DNA from: Bacillota bacterium
GTDB taxonomy: Bacteria; Bacillota_I; Bacilli_A; Erysipelotrichales; Coprobacillaceae
Direction: 5' to 3'
Assembly (NCBI GenBank): GCA_030540195.1
Contig: JAUNWT010000014.1
Location: 1 to 40,036 of the forward strand
Length of the DNA: 40,036 nt
Under the pieces are notes generated by a model, which saw nothing but the letters and a program-made list of their open reading frames with translations, had not been told where the DNA came from and made no database searches. The translations under genes were made by a program, and so were the position numbers. Every line of letters begins with the position of its first letter. Positions within the stretch are counted from its first letter, which is position 1. This document shows positions 7,505 through 15,700 of the stretch, one piece after another.

Positions 7505-9262
7505 TTATTTATTTTCTTCACGTTCAGCATAATATTCAGGAACAGGTGGAATCGCATTAATACCATCAACTACTTGTTTTAAAAGATGATTGATTTTTAA
7601 TGGATTGACTTTAGGAAGATCAGAAACTTCTATTTGATTCTTACCAAGCATTGTCTTTAAGGCAATAGTCATCATACGAATATCATATTGACCTTTAAAA
7701 AGTGGAACAATTGGTTTATCAAGATGATACATTTTATAAACAGCAGTCATTGCTGTTCTTACAGATGTTTCAACAGTAAAGACAACATCACCTTCAAGTT
7801 CTACAAATTGACCAATAAAGGCAAGATTTGTGACCGTATCAGGAATAATTTCTGGTCGATCCTTGATTTGTCTTGGCATAAATTGACTTGTAATATAAGG
7901 CATTACAGTTGGAATAGCAATTGCATGACTTATAATTTCATCCATTTGATCTTCTAAACCACAATAATACAAGAATTCTTTTAATATTTCTTCTCCTGTA
8001 CATTCATTCATTGGTTTTTGAATATAAGTTCCTTTTTCATTTGAATGAAGTCCATAGAACCATAAAACATCAACATTTTCTGGTTGACTTGGACATGTTG
8101 GTTGTAAGGCAGCACCATAAGTAATAAACCATGGTGAATCAACAAAAGTTGTAGCACCACCTTTTCCTGTTTTATTTCCTGTCTTTTCTTCTAAATATTT
8201 AAAGAATTGTGGATAGTCTTTAACTGTCACTGTACAACTTACAAAATTACTTTTTTCTGGTGAGAAAGTAAATTTTTGTGGATGTCCTAAATGAGGACAT
8301 TTTTCAGCAATTCTTTCCCATAAAGTAAAACATCCTTTATATGTTTGATCTTTATTCATAACAGGGGCTTCATGCATACTACCACGCGTAGAATTTTGTG
8401 TCATAGATCCATTTGTAAAGAAAACAGCATCTTCTTTCTTTAAAGAAACAACTTCTTCTTGATTTCCTTTTTTCAAATAAAGTTTTGTTACTCTTTTTTT
8501 ATGATCATCATCTTCAAAATCCATATCAACAACAGAAGTACCTCCGACAAATTGTACCCCATGATCTTGTAGATACTTTTGAAGTGGTAAAATTAAACTA
8601 TTATATTGGTCATACTTTGTGCGTAAGATTCCTCTTAAACTTCTAATTAAGTGAAGTTGATGCATAAAACGTGTTGTATAACGTTTCATTTCAATAAGGC
8701 TATGATAAGGTTGAAAAGCTAACATAGCACACCAATAATACCATAATTGACTTTTAAAATATTCTGGGCTAAACCATTGTTCAATTGTTACATCTTCTAA
8801 TTCTTCTTCAGGTGTTAAAACCATTTTGATCATTTGTTCCTCTACTTCTTTTGTAAGACCAAAGGTTGTTTCATTATGAGGAACAAAACCTTTTTCCCAA
8901 AGTCGATGTTTTGAATCAATTTCATAATTCTTATTACATTCTCTAGTTTCATCTAAAACTGTTCTTCCTTCTTCATAAAGCGAAGGAATGCTTCCAAATA
9001 AATCCCATAGACATTCCATATAAGGTTCTAGCTCTCTTTCACCTCTAGAAATATAGCCTGTTTGAGCATTACCACAAGCATCCATTGAACCTCCAAAAAC
9101 ATCAAGGGAATCATAAATTGTAATATTCTTTCCTGGCATATGCGCATCTCTTACTAAAAACGCTGCCGCTGATAGTCCTGCAATACCGCCACCTATAATA
9201 TAAGCATTTTTTGAATCAATACCTTCTGGTTTTCTTGTGTTAACACGATCATAATTTCTCAT
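7505..9262 (-). CDS. ohyA: Oleate hydratase (MCRA family)
   Basis: A 585-residue FAD-dependent fatty acid hydratase, normal length for the family (formerly myosin-cross-reactive antigen). It has the dinucleotide-binding motif GGGIAGLSAAAF at residues 24-35. The conserved family segments FGGSMDACG, GYISRGERELEPYMECLWDL, FFTNGSMTQNS and TVMPYITSQFMPR are present. Oleate hydratases add water to the cis-9 double bond of free unsaturated fatty acids to give 10-hydroxystearate, a detoxification and host-lipid modification reaction. The ATG at 9262 has GGAGAAG upstream. The gene is divergent from a TetR regulator, with two palindromes between. Confidence 0.95.
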   Translation of the reverse strand: MRNYDRVNTRKPEGIDSKNAYIIGGGIAGLSAAAFLVRDAHMPGKNITIYDSLDVFGGSMDACGNAQTGYISRGERELEPYMECLWDLFGSIPSLYEEGRTVLDETRECNKNYEIDSKHRLWEKGFVPHNETTFGLTKEVEEQMIKMVLTPEEELEDVTIEQWFSPEYFKSQLWYYWCAMLAFQPYHSLIEMKRYTTRFMHQLHLIRSLRGILRTKYDQYNSLILPLQKYLQDHGVQFVGGTSVVDMDFEDDDHKKRVTKLYLKKGNQEEVVSLKKEDAVFFTNGSMTQNSTRGSMHEAPVMNKDQTYKGCFTLWERIAEKCPHLGHPQKFTFSPEKSNFVSCTVTVKDYPQFFKYLEEKTGNKTGKGGATTFVDSPWFITYGAALQPTCPSQPENVDVLWFYGLHSNEKGTYIQKPMNECTGEEILKEFLYYCGLEDQMDEIISHAIAIPTVMPYITSQFMPRQIKDRPEIIPDTVTNLAFIGQFVELEGDVVFTVETSVRTAMTAVYKMYHLDKPIVPLFKGQYDIRMMTIALKTMLGKNQIEVSDLPKVNPLKINHLLKQVVDGINAIPPVPEYYAEREENK

Positions 9263-9302
9263 TTTTATCTTCTCCTCTCTTTTTAAACACATCACCAATT
9301 TC

Positions 9303-9317
9303 ATACAAGTGTTGTAT
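9303..9317. promoter_or_regulatory. Palindrome in the ohyA-tetR intergenic region (site 1)
   Basis: ATACAA-GTG-TTGTAT is a perfect dyad with a 3-nt centre, located 41 nt upstream of the ohyA start. Together with site 2 it is a candidate operator for the divergent TetR regulator. Binding is inferred only from symmetry and position. Confidence 0.45.
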
Positions 9318-9340
9318 TTTGTATCTGAATAAATTATATT

Positions 9341-9362
9341 ATTGGTAGAGATAAATACCAAT
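9341..9362. promoter_or_regulatory. Palindrome in the ohyA-tetR intergenic region (site 2)
   Basis: ATTGGTA (9341-9347) and TACCAAT (9356-9362) form a perfect 7-bp inverted repeat with an 8-nt spacer. The size and position suit a TetR-family operator. It lies roughly midway between the ohyA and tetR starts. Confidence 0.5.
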
Positions 9363-9433
9363 CATCAATGTTTTGAGATTTGTATAAAAACCATCATTCT
9401 AACTTAAATTATTGGATTTTGGAGGAAAGAAAA

Positions 9434-10012
9434 ATGAAAGCCGAATACCGTAGTGCTAAACGTTCAAGAAGAATGATTCGTGAAGCTTTTTTAGAATTAG
9501 TAAAAGAAAAAGATATTAATAAAATTACAGTAACAGATATTGTTAAAAGAGCAGATTTAAATAGAAGTACTTTTTATGCACATTACGCAGATGTAAGAGC
9601 CATCTTAGAAGAAATAGAAAATGAAGTCATTGATAAAATGTTGGAGATCTTAAAAAAATTTGAGTTTAAAAACTTTTTCAACAACCCAACACCTTTACTT
9701 TTAGAAGTCAGTCGTTTTATTGAAAGAAATCAAGAAATCTATAAAATTTTATTAAATGCTCCAGGATCAGAAATCTTTTTAAAAAAACTCAAACATGTTT
9801 TTGCACAATATATGTTAAGTGATACCGATATTCCTGAATATTTAAAAGATTCTAAAATGGTTAATTTAAGAATTAGTTATTTTGCAGGAGGAATCATTCA
9901 TATGTATAGTGAATGGTTTGATGGAAATTTAGAATGTTCTTTAAATGATATTTCTTTAGAAGTAAGTAAACTCCTTTCATTAGAAGCAAAGGAGTTGTTT
10001 GGAAATGGATGA
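9434..10012 (+). CDS. TetR/AcrR family regulator, divergent from ohyA
   Basis: A 192-residue regulator. The N-terminal TetR helix-turn-helix lies at residues about 8-55, ending in the family motif LNRSTFYAHYADVRAILEEIE. The remaining all-helical part is the ligand domain. GGAGGAAAG precedes the ATG at 9434. The likely role is repression of ohyA and of itself through the palindromes between the two genes, with a fatty acid or acyl-CoA as a plausible ligand. Only the family and gene arrangement are seen; the ligand is a guess. No gene is recognised in the 150 nt that follow. Confidence 0.88.
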   Translation: MKAEYRSAKRSRRMIREAFLELVKEKDINKITVTDIVKRADLNRSTFYAHYADVRAILEEIENEVIDKMLEILKKFEFKNFFNNPTPLLLEVSRFIERNQEIYKILLNAPGSEIFLKKLKHVFAQYMLSDTDIPEYLKDSKMVNLRISYFAGGIIHMYSEWFDGNLECSLNDISLEVSKLLSLEAKELFGNG

Positions 10013-10130
10013 AGTAGAAAGTGTTAATGAAATACCGCAGCTTATAGCCAAATTGCCTGTTTGATTGATTATGAGGTTTTATCAATATTTCTTATCAGGA
10101 TGGTTACTCAGGTTATCTTCTTTACTTCAA

Positions 10131-10164
10131 AAACTATCAAAAAGCAAAAGCTTTTTGATAGTTT
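10131..10164 (-). terminator. Perfect 15-bp hairpin terminator of the VOC/YdeI pair
   Basis: AAACTATCAAAAAGC (10131-10145) and GCTTTTTGATAGTTT (10150-10164) are exact reverse complements around AAAA. On the minus strand the stem is followed by TTTTT, so it ends the VOC transcript; the stop codon of that gene is in the stem. Confidence 0.8.
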
Positions 10165-10516
10165 ATTCTTCTATAAATTGTACATTCATACCAGCGGGAT
10201 CTTTAACAAAGAAAAAGCGGATATGTTTATTAGGTGAAATGATTTTTGTTGGAGAAAATCCCTCTTTTTGTAAAAGATTTTGTTTTTCTTGTAAGTCTTT
10301 TACTTTAAAACCTATGGATATATTCTCATTGTTTGTTTCTTTTATTTCAAGATTTTCAATAACTTCAATAAGTGTATCTGTCTTTGATTTTCCTAGAAAC
10401 ACCATATTTCTACCTTGATTTCTCATATCTATTTGAACACCTATTGAAAGATATTTGTTATAAAATTGAATTTCTTCCTCAAATTTATTTGTTTGAATTG
10501 TAATATGTTCAATCAT
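10163..10516 (-). CDS. VOC (glyoxalase/bleomycin resistance) fold protein
   Basis: A 117-residue single-domain VOC protein. It begins with IEHITIQTNKFEEEIQFYNKYL, the typical first beta-alpha unit, and ends with FFVKDPAGMNVQFIEE, where the DPxGN-like turn and the terminal metal-site Glu region are recognisable. VOC proteins bind a metal and act in isomerisation, ring cleavage or drug binding; no substrate can be assigned. Its start overlaps the end of the upstream YdeI-like gene by 8 nt (ATGATTGA), indicating translational coupling. Confidence 0.75.
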   Translation of the reverse strand: MIEHITIQTNKFEEEIQFYNKYLSIGVQIDMRNQGRNMVFLGKSKTDTLIEVIENLEIKETNNENISIGFKVKDLQEKQNLLQKEGFSPTKIISPNKHIRFFFVKDPAGMNVQFIEE

Positions 10517-11105
10517 CCTTTTTATCCTCCTTATAATTTAACAATCTTCCATAATCATTCCATTCTCCAAACATCTTACCCTTTTTCGTTTCCTCGATTA
10601 ACCGTTCTAACATCGCTTGATATTTTTTTGGATCTTTCTTTTTATAAAAAGCAATATTATAAGCACGTATTCTTTGATAAAGATGATCAAATGATTTAAA
10701 TTTAGACCACACTCTTGCCTGTTTAAGTGCTTTTTCTATCTCTGTATCTACTTTAAAACTTCTTACACCCATTTTTGGTAAAACTTTTCTTCCTTGCTCC
10801 GTCATAAGACCCAAAGTTTCCAATCTTCTTACTCTTTCTTTGTTAAGTTCCGTCCAAGGACTATTCTTTTTACGTGGTGTAAATCTTTGCATTCTTATAC
10901 CATTAATGAGCTTATGTGTACTATCAATCCAGCCAAAACAAAGAGCTTCTTCTACTGCATCTAAATACCAAAAATGTTGATTGTCTACAGGTTTACCTCT
11001 TTTAACTTCTACCCAACATTCTGTTTCTTTTGAAGCATTTTCTTCTAACCATTTTCTAAAAGTTTTTCTATCTTTAATATTATCTAAAACATTTCTTTCT
11101 TCCAT
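10509..11105 (-). CDS. YdeI/OmpD-associated family protein
   Basis: A 198-residue cytosolic protein of the YdeI/OmpD-associated family. The N-terminal half has the signature FRKWLEENASKETECWVEVKRG followed by YLDAVEEALCFGWIDS. The C-terminal half is the helical Lys-rich region with KKDPKKYQAMLERL. Relatives are linked to peptide or bacteriocin tolerance in enterics, but the biochemistry is unknown. GAGAGGAAAAG lies about 8 nt before the ATG. It overlaps and is probably translationally coupled to the downstream VOC gene. Confidence 0.8.
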   Translation of the reverse strand: MEERNVLDNIKDRKTFRKWLEENASKETECWVEVKRGKPVDNQHFWYLDAVEEALCFGWIDSTHKLINGIRMQRFTPRKKNSPWTELNKERVRRLETLGLMTEQGRKVLPKMGVRSFKVDTEIEKALKQARVWSKFKSFDHLYQRIRAYNIAFYKKKDPKKYQAMLERLIEETKKGKMFGEWNDYGRLLNYKEDKKDD

Positions 11106-11197
11106 TGTATAACTTTTCCTCTCTTTAAAGTATTATAAAATAAAAATAAGATTTTTGGTTACTTTTATTTTATAATAATCATAAAGGATTGATGCAT

Positions 11198-11494
11198 ATG
11201 AATGAAGATTTAATTTATCAAGTATTAGAAACAGTTAATGAAATACCAAAAGGATGCGTGGCTACTTATGGACAAATAGCCCGATTAATTGGTCGTGAAA
11301 GAAATAGTCGTTTAGTAGGAAAGGTTCTTGCGAATGCATCATATTATGGAGACTATCCTTGTCATCGTGTCGTTAATCATGCAGGAAGGCTTGTCCCTGG
11401 GTGGGAGGAACAAAAACTTCTTCTTGAAAATGAAGGTATTACTTTTAGAAAAGAAAATTATGTTGATTTAAAAAAACATCAATGGAAATGTTAA
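11198..11494 (+). CDS. MGMT family DNA alkyltransferase domain protein
   Basis: A 98-residue protein equal to the C-terminal DNA-binding/active-site domain of O6-alkylguanine-DNA alkyltransferase. It contains the helix VATYGQIARLIG, the arginine-finger region and the active-site motif PCHRVV with Cys55. Alkyltransferase-like proteins of this short length usually have Trp in place of that Cys. Here the Cys is intact, so transfer activity is possible. ATG 11198 is preferred (AAAGGA 9 nt upstream); an ATG at 11192 and a TTG at 11189 are also in frame. The stop codon lies in a terminator shared with the convergent HxlR gene. Confidence 0.85.
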   Translation: MNEDLIYQVLETVNEIPKGCVATYGQIARLIGRERNSRLVGKVLANASYYGDYPCHRVVNHAGRLVPGWEEQKLLLENEGITFRKENYVDLKKHQWKC

Positions 11495-11516
11495 AAAGCG
11501 CCTAAGCGCTTTTTTC
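11493..11516 (+). terminator. Bidirectional terminator between MGMT and HxlR genes
   Basis: AAAAAGCGC and GCGCTTTTT pair over CTAA, with A and T runs on both sides. It overlaps the stop codons of both convergent genes. Confidence 0.85.
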
Positions 11517-11828
11517 TTTATATTCTTTTCCCCATTGGGCCATGACAGAAATAACTGGTCTCATTGATTCTCCTAAATCAGTAAGTTTATATTCCACACG
11601 AGGTGGTACTTCAGGATAAGCAATACGTTCAACAATACCATCTTCTACCATTGATTTTAAAGATTCCGTTAATACTTTTTGTGATATATCTGGTAATGAT
11701 TTTTTTAATTCTCCATTACGTTTTGTCCCTGTTAATAAATCTCTTAAAATAAGCAATTTCCATTTACTTCCAATTAAAGAAACAGTTGTCGCAACAGGAC
11801 ATTCAGGTAGGTTTTCTTTCTTGATCAT
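11502..11828 (-). CDS. HxlR family transcriptional regulator
   Basis: A 108-residue winged-helix regulator. It matches the HxlR pattern throughout: an N-terminal CPVATTVSLIGSKWKLLILRDLL with the conserved Cys, then ISQKVLTESLKSMVEDGIVER and the wing PPRVEYKLTDLGESM. HxlR proteins sense electrophiles, redox stress or small molecules, often through that Cys. I chose ATG 11828 because GAGG is 8 nt upstream; an in-frame GTG at 11837 would overlap that site. It is convergent with the MGMT gene. The next minus-strand gene upstream encodes a carboxypeptidase with no evident functional link. Confidence 0.88.
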   Translation of the reverse strand: MIKKENLPECPVATTVSLIGSKWKLLILRDLLTGTKRNGELKKSLPDISQKVLTESLKSMVEDGIVERIAYPEVPPRVEYKLTDLGESMRPVISVMAQWGKEYKEKSA

Positions 11829-11876
11829 TTTAATCACCTCAATAATATTATAACTATTTTTTAGTTATCCAACAAG

Positions 11877-12554
11877 CTACCTACTATTTAAATACTCTTC
11901 TAAACATAAGTTCTTTTCTTTCATTTCTGTGGCAGCTTCAATGCCAACATAACGATAATGCCAAGGTTCATTATTGATTCCAGTAATAGCTACTTTATCT
12001 TTAGGATAACGTTTAATAAATCCATAGCGATACGCATTTTGATTAAGCCATTGATAAACATCCTCCTTTGAACAAACATTGGTATCGGCATTGATATCAA
12101 CACTTAAACCTAATTCATGTTCACTCGTACGAGGTAATGCCACATACTTTCTTGCTTGTTTTCTTGCAATAAAATAGTTATGTCCTTGTTTTTCATATCT
12201 TTCAATATATTCTTGCATAATTTCTTTTTGTTGTTCTTCACTTCGATAACCTTCTCTTACAAAAAGTTGTATATGTTGTCTTCTAGCATCATCAAACATT
12301 TGTTGGAGGGGTTGTACTATTCTTTCATCAACTTGTTTCCCATTTTTAAGTGTTTTAAGGTTTATAAAGTAGGTTTTAGGTATGTAATGATCTTTATTTA
12401 CAAGAGTCAAATTCCAAGTAGAGGTATCTGCTTGATGGTTACTTTCATGAATATCGTTGATGATAGGTAGATCATTGATTGTTAGAATTTGAAATTTTAA
12501 AGTAATTATAAAGAGAATAAGTAACAATAAAATTATTCTTTTAATATGTTTCAT
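11877..12554 (-). CDS. VanY-type D-alanyl-D-alanine carboxypeptidase, membrane-anchored
   Basis: A 225-residue protein with one N-terminal hydrophobic segment (residues about 5-22), then an extracytoplasmic M15B peptidase domain. The zinc-site motifs SEHELGLSVDI (SxHxxGxAxD-like) and EPWHYRYVG are present, so it should trim terminal D-Ala from peptidoglycan stem peptides. Ala in the usual GxAxD is Ser here. ATG 12554 is chosen with AAGG 8 nt upstream; GTG 12563 and ATG 12560 are alternatives. It has no vancomycin-resistance neighbours, so a housekeeping wall role is likelier than resistance. Confidence 0.85.
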   Translation of the reverse strand: MKHIKRIILLLLILFIITLKFQILTINDLPIINDIHESNHQADTSTWNLTLVNKDHYIPKTYFINLKTLKNGKQVDERIVQPLQQMFDDARRQHIQLFVREGYRSEEQQKEIMQEYIERYEKQGHNYFIARKQARKYVALPRTSEHELGLSVDINADTNVCSKEDVYQWLNQNAYRYGFIKRYPKDKVAITGINNEPWHYRYVGIEAATEMKEKNLCLEEYLNSR

Positions 12555-12674
12555 TTTCATCACCTTGTTTAAAATAACAAAGAAATATTAAAAAGAAGGT
12601 ATGATAATTATTAATATTTTTTAAAGAATATATACGCCTAACTCACCTATTTTCTAAAGTTTTGCGGTTAATAA

Positions 12675-12700
12675 TAAAAAAGTGATAGAAAATCTACCAC
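12675..12700 (-). terminator. Terminator of the first MATE gene
   Basis: On the minus strand GTGGTAGA pairs with TCTATCAC (one G-T pair) over a three-base loop and is followed by TTTTTT. It lies 17 nt past the MATE stop codon. Confidence 0.75.
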
Positions 12701-12716
12701 CTAAATAACCGTTATT

Positions 12717-14039
12717 CTATTTATTAAAAATATCAAGTCTTCTATATTGATAAACTTGGTAGAGATTTACAAAGATCCAGCCAACACCACATCCTAAAGC
12801 AACACCTACTAAGCCAAGATGATGAATAAGAAGATAAGATAAAATAACACGCAAAGTCACATGCATCGTTGTTCCTTTAAAGGGAATATCTACTCGTCCT
12901 ATACCTCGATAGAATCCTACAAAGACATTTCCAATGAAACAGAAAACATAAAAGATACAAACAACGAACATATAGATAAAGGTTTCATGAATGACTTGAT
13001 ATTGACTCTTTTCTACAAATAATAAGGTCATTGGTTTTGTAAGTAATATAATGATAATTGATAAAATAATAGATAAAGAAATCATTAACTTCAATCCTTT
13101 AAATAATGTTTCTTTGGTTCTCTTTATATTATGTGCTCCATAATTTTGTCCTACTAAAATAGAAATGGCAGCACATCCACTATCCCCAAAGGAATTAATA
13201 AGACCTTCTATTCTTGTTGTGACCGCATAGGCTGTCACAATATTCATTCCTGCACTATTGATGGCACCTTGAATAAACAATTTACCTAAATAAAGACTTG
13301 ATTGATGTAATGCAGAAATTAAACCATAATTGATTGTTGTCTTTAATAAAGGTTTAATGTTTGTTATTTGACTAAGTTTAAAACAAACAAAAGGATATCT
13401 TTTGATTAAATAATAAGTTGAACAAAGTGATGAAATCAATTGTGAAATAATTGTAGCATATGCAAGAGCTTGAACTCCTTGATGAAAGAGCACCACAAAT
13501 ACGATATCTAAAATAATATTAATAAAAACAGACAATCCTAATACATATAAAGCCATTTTAGAATCTCCAAAAGATCTTAAAACAGAAGAACTCCAATTAT
13601 AAATAAAAGTAATAAATAAAAAGAGAATAATAATGGTTAAATACTTCTTAACAAGTAAAAATATACACTTTGGTGTCGACATCAACTTTAAAAAAGTATT
13701 CAAATTCAATAATCCAATAAATGATAAAAGAAAAACAAAACATAAACCAAACACTAAAGAAATAAACATTTCTTTTTTAATACCAAGCTCATTTCTTTCT
13801 CCATAATATTGAGAAAAAATAATCGTTATGCCATTACAACAACCATTGATCATAAAAATAAATAAATTCATCATACTCCCTGCTGTTCCAATAGCGTTAA
13901 AAGCATTTTGACTGATCCATTGTCCAGCAATAAAACTATCTACTGTATTATAAAATTGTTGTAAAATATTTCCTAAAATCAAAGGTAGCGCTAAAGATAT
14001 CAATTGTTTATTGATATTACCTTCTAATAAACTTCTCAT
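12717..14039 (-). CDS. MATE family efflux transporter (first)
   Basis: A 440-residue membrane protein with 12 hydrophobic segments. The start resembles MATE proteins (LISLALPLILGNILQQFYNTVDSFIAGQWI). A second half-repeat begins near LISALHQSSLYLGKLFIQGAINSAG, with VGQNYGAHNIKRTKETL. MATE pumps export cationic drugs, metabolites or dyes using Na+ or H+. It is divergent from a LysR regulator, the usual arrangement for local control. GGGAAGTGA lies upstream of the ATG. A second, separate MATE gene occurs at 27095; the two are related in plan but not close copies. Confidence 0.92.
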   Translation of the reverse strand: MRSLLEGNINKQLISLALPLILGNILQQFYNTVDSFIAGQWISQNAFNAIGTAGSMMNLFIFMINGCCNGITIIFSQYYGERNELGIKKEMFISLVFGLCFVFLLSFIGLLNLNTFLKLMSTPKCIFLLVKKYLTIIILFLFITFIYNWSSSVLRSFGDSKMALYVLGLSVFINIILDIVFVVLFHQGVQALAYATIISQLISSLCSTYYLIKRYPFVCFKLSQITNIKPLLKTTINYGLISALHQSSLYLGKLFIQGAINSAGMNIVTAYAVTTRIEGLINSFGDSGCAAISILVGQNYGAHNIKRTKETLFKGLKLMISLSIILSIIIILLTKPMTLLFVEKSQYQVIHETFIYMFVVCIFYVFCFIGNVFVGFYRGIGRVDIPFKGTTMHVTLRVILSYLLIHHLGLVGVALGCGVGWIFVNLYQVYQYRRLDIFNK

Positions 14040-14141
14040 AAAATCACTTCCCGCTTATAACCTATCAAAAGAGATACATGTTGTAAAATGCATATTATGT
14101 ATATAAAATATAAATAGAATTTTATATTTAGGAGAAAAAAT

Positions 14142-15014
14142 ATGACAGATTTAGAACTAGAAGCTTTTTTAAGTGTAATCCAAAATGGTTCATTATCTAA
14201 AGCCGCAATTGAACTTTATATTACCCAACCAGCTTTAAGTAGAAGAATTAAAAACTTAGAAAATGAATTAGGATATGAATTATTTAAAAGGGGAAAAGGG
14301 AAGAAAGAAGTAGAACTCACAAGCCAAGGGGAACTCTTTTTACCTCTTGCTAGAAAATACTTATCTTTATTAAAAGAAGCAAAACAAATAAAGAATAATG
14401 ATCAAAAAGAAACCTTTTTACTAGCTTCTATTGGAAGTGTCAGTACTTATTTATTACCTTCCATTCTACAAACATTTTTAAAACAAAATGATTATATCAA
14501 ACTTTGTTTTCATATTTATCATTCATTTGAAGTCTATAAATACGTTGAAGAAAAACAAATAGATCTCGCGATTGTCTCTCATCAAATGTATTATAAAAAC
14601 ATCCAAACCATTCCGCTTTTTAGTGAAGAAATGGTTCTTGTTTCAAAGAAAAAATACAATAACCCAGTTCACCCTAGTGAATTAGATGTTAGTCATGAAA
14701 TTCGTATTCCTTGGTCACCTGAATATGACATTTGGCATGATTATTGGTTTCAATCATCTACCGATTATGCAGTCAATTTAGATGAAATGTCATTACTTGA
14801 ATACTTTTTATCATTAGAAAATACCTGGGCTATTGTTCCTATTTCTATCGCTAAAAAGCTTCATTCTATTTATATCAATCATCTTATTGATGGTCCTGAA
14901 AACAGAGTAATTTATTATATTAAAAGACTGAATTCACAAAATAAAATCATTGATTTATTTGTAGAACATCTTAAAAACCAATTAAAAGAATTAGATTATA
15001 TAGAAGTATTTTAA
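14142..15014 (+). CDS. LysR family transcriptional regulator, divergent from MATE
   Basis: A 290-residue LysR-type regulator. The HTH is at residues 1-60 (SLSKAAIELYITQPALSRRIKNLENELGYELF) and an effector-binding domain fills the remainder. The 102-nt region to the divergent MATE start is AT-rich and should hold both promoters and the regulator's binding site. No unambiguous T-N11-A dyad could be fixed by eye. TAGGAG precedes the ATG. The stop codon is just before a terminator that also serves the convergent ABC gene. Confidence 0.9.
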   Translation: MTDLELEAFLSVIQNGSLSKAAIELYITQPALSRRIKNLENELGYELFKRGKGKKEVELTSQGELFLPLARKYLSLLKEAKQIKNNDQKETFLLASIGSVSTYLLPSILQTFLKQNDYIKLCFHIYHSFEVYKYVEEKQIDLAIVSHQMYYKNIQTIPLFSEEMVLVSKKKYNNPVHPSELDVSHEIRIPWSPEYDIWHDYWFQSSTDYAVNLDEMSLLEYFLSLENTWAIVPISIAKKLHSIYINHLIDGPENRVIYYIKRLNSQNKIIDLFVEHLKNQLKELDYIEVF

Positions 15015-15045
15015 AAGCAAAACCCTAAAGTTTTGCTTCTATTTT
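15015..15045 (+). terminator. Bidirectional terminator, LysR and ABC genes
   Basis: AAGCAAAAC (15015-15023) pairs with GTTTTGCTT (15030-15038) over six bases, followed by CTATTTTT. The ABC ATPase stop codon (minus strand) sits in the loop. Confidence 0.8.
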
Positions 15046-15699
15046 TCCTTCTTTAATTCTTAAAGACACATCACACATCTTTGCTAGAGTAGGTGAATGT
15101 GTTACTAAAATAACACATTTATGATGAATATGAGCTAAATCTAAGAAAGTATTCATGATGTCTAATGAATTCTTTTCATCCAAGTTACCTGTTGGTTCAT
15201 CACAAAGAATTAAATCAACTTCTCTTGCTATGGCACGAGCAATCGCAACTCTTTGTTGTTGTCCACCTGATAGTTGTCGAATATCTCTTTTACATTCATC
15301 TTTGGAAAGTCCAAGTTGTTCAAGAATAGATAAGCAATATTCTTTTTTATCTTTTCTTTTGATACCGGCGATTTCTAAAGCAGACATAACATTTTCTAAA
15401 GCATTCATATAATAGATAAGATTATATGATTGAAAAACAATAGAAATATCTTCTCGACGATATTTATTTAAACCTATTTCTTGAATATCTTTTCCTTTGA
15501 ATAAAACTTTTCCTTCACTTGGTTTATCTAAACCAGAGGCAAGGGAAAGGGTTGTTGTTTTCCCACTTCCACTCGCACCGACAACTGCATAAATTTTACC
15601 TTTTTCAAATGAATAAGAAGCATGATCTAAAATTTGATTTCTTTCTTTACCATCTTGGTAACTATAGCTTACATTTTCTAATTCCAATAACTTTTCCAT
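15025..15699 (-). CDS. ABC transporter ATPase, MacB/LolD type
   Basis: A 224-residue cytosolic ATPase. Walker A GASGSGKT is near residue 38, the Q-loop is VFQSYNL, the signature is LSGGQQQR, Walker B is [12 protein letters not shown] and the switch His is in VTHSP. The sequence type groups with the MacB/LolD/FtsE class, which powers FtsX-like permeases that extrude peptides, lipoproteins or antibiotics by a mechanotransmission cycle. It starts one base after the stop of the permease gene, so the two are an obligate operon. Confidence 0.92.
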   Translation of the reverse strand: MEKLLELENVSYSYQDGKERNQILDHASYSFEKGKIYAVVGASGSGKTTTLSLASGLDKPSEGKVLFKGKDIQEIGLNKYRREDISIVFQSYNLIYYMNALENVMSALEIAGIKRKDKKEYCLSILEQLGLSKDECKRDIRQLSGGQQQRVAIARAIAREVDLILCDEPTGNLDEKNSLDIMNTFLDLAHIHHKCVILVTHSPTLAKMCDVSLRIKEGKIEAKL

Positions 15700-15700
15700 C

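Noticed and set aside
10013-10130. Possible remnant membrane-protein gene after tetR (short frames such as MRFYQYFLSGWLLRL)
   Set aside because: The frames are broken after about 20 codons or run through the opposite-strand VOC gene, have no ribosome site, and match nothing I recognise.
11877-14039. Vancomycin-resistance cluster suggested by the VanY-like carboxypeptidase
   Set aside because: No vanH, vanA/B ligase, vanX or VanRS neighbours. The adjacent genes are an HxlR regulator and a MATE pump with separate transcription signals.
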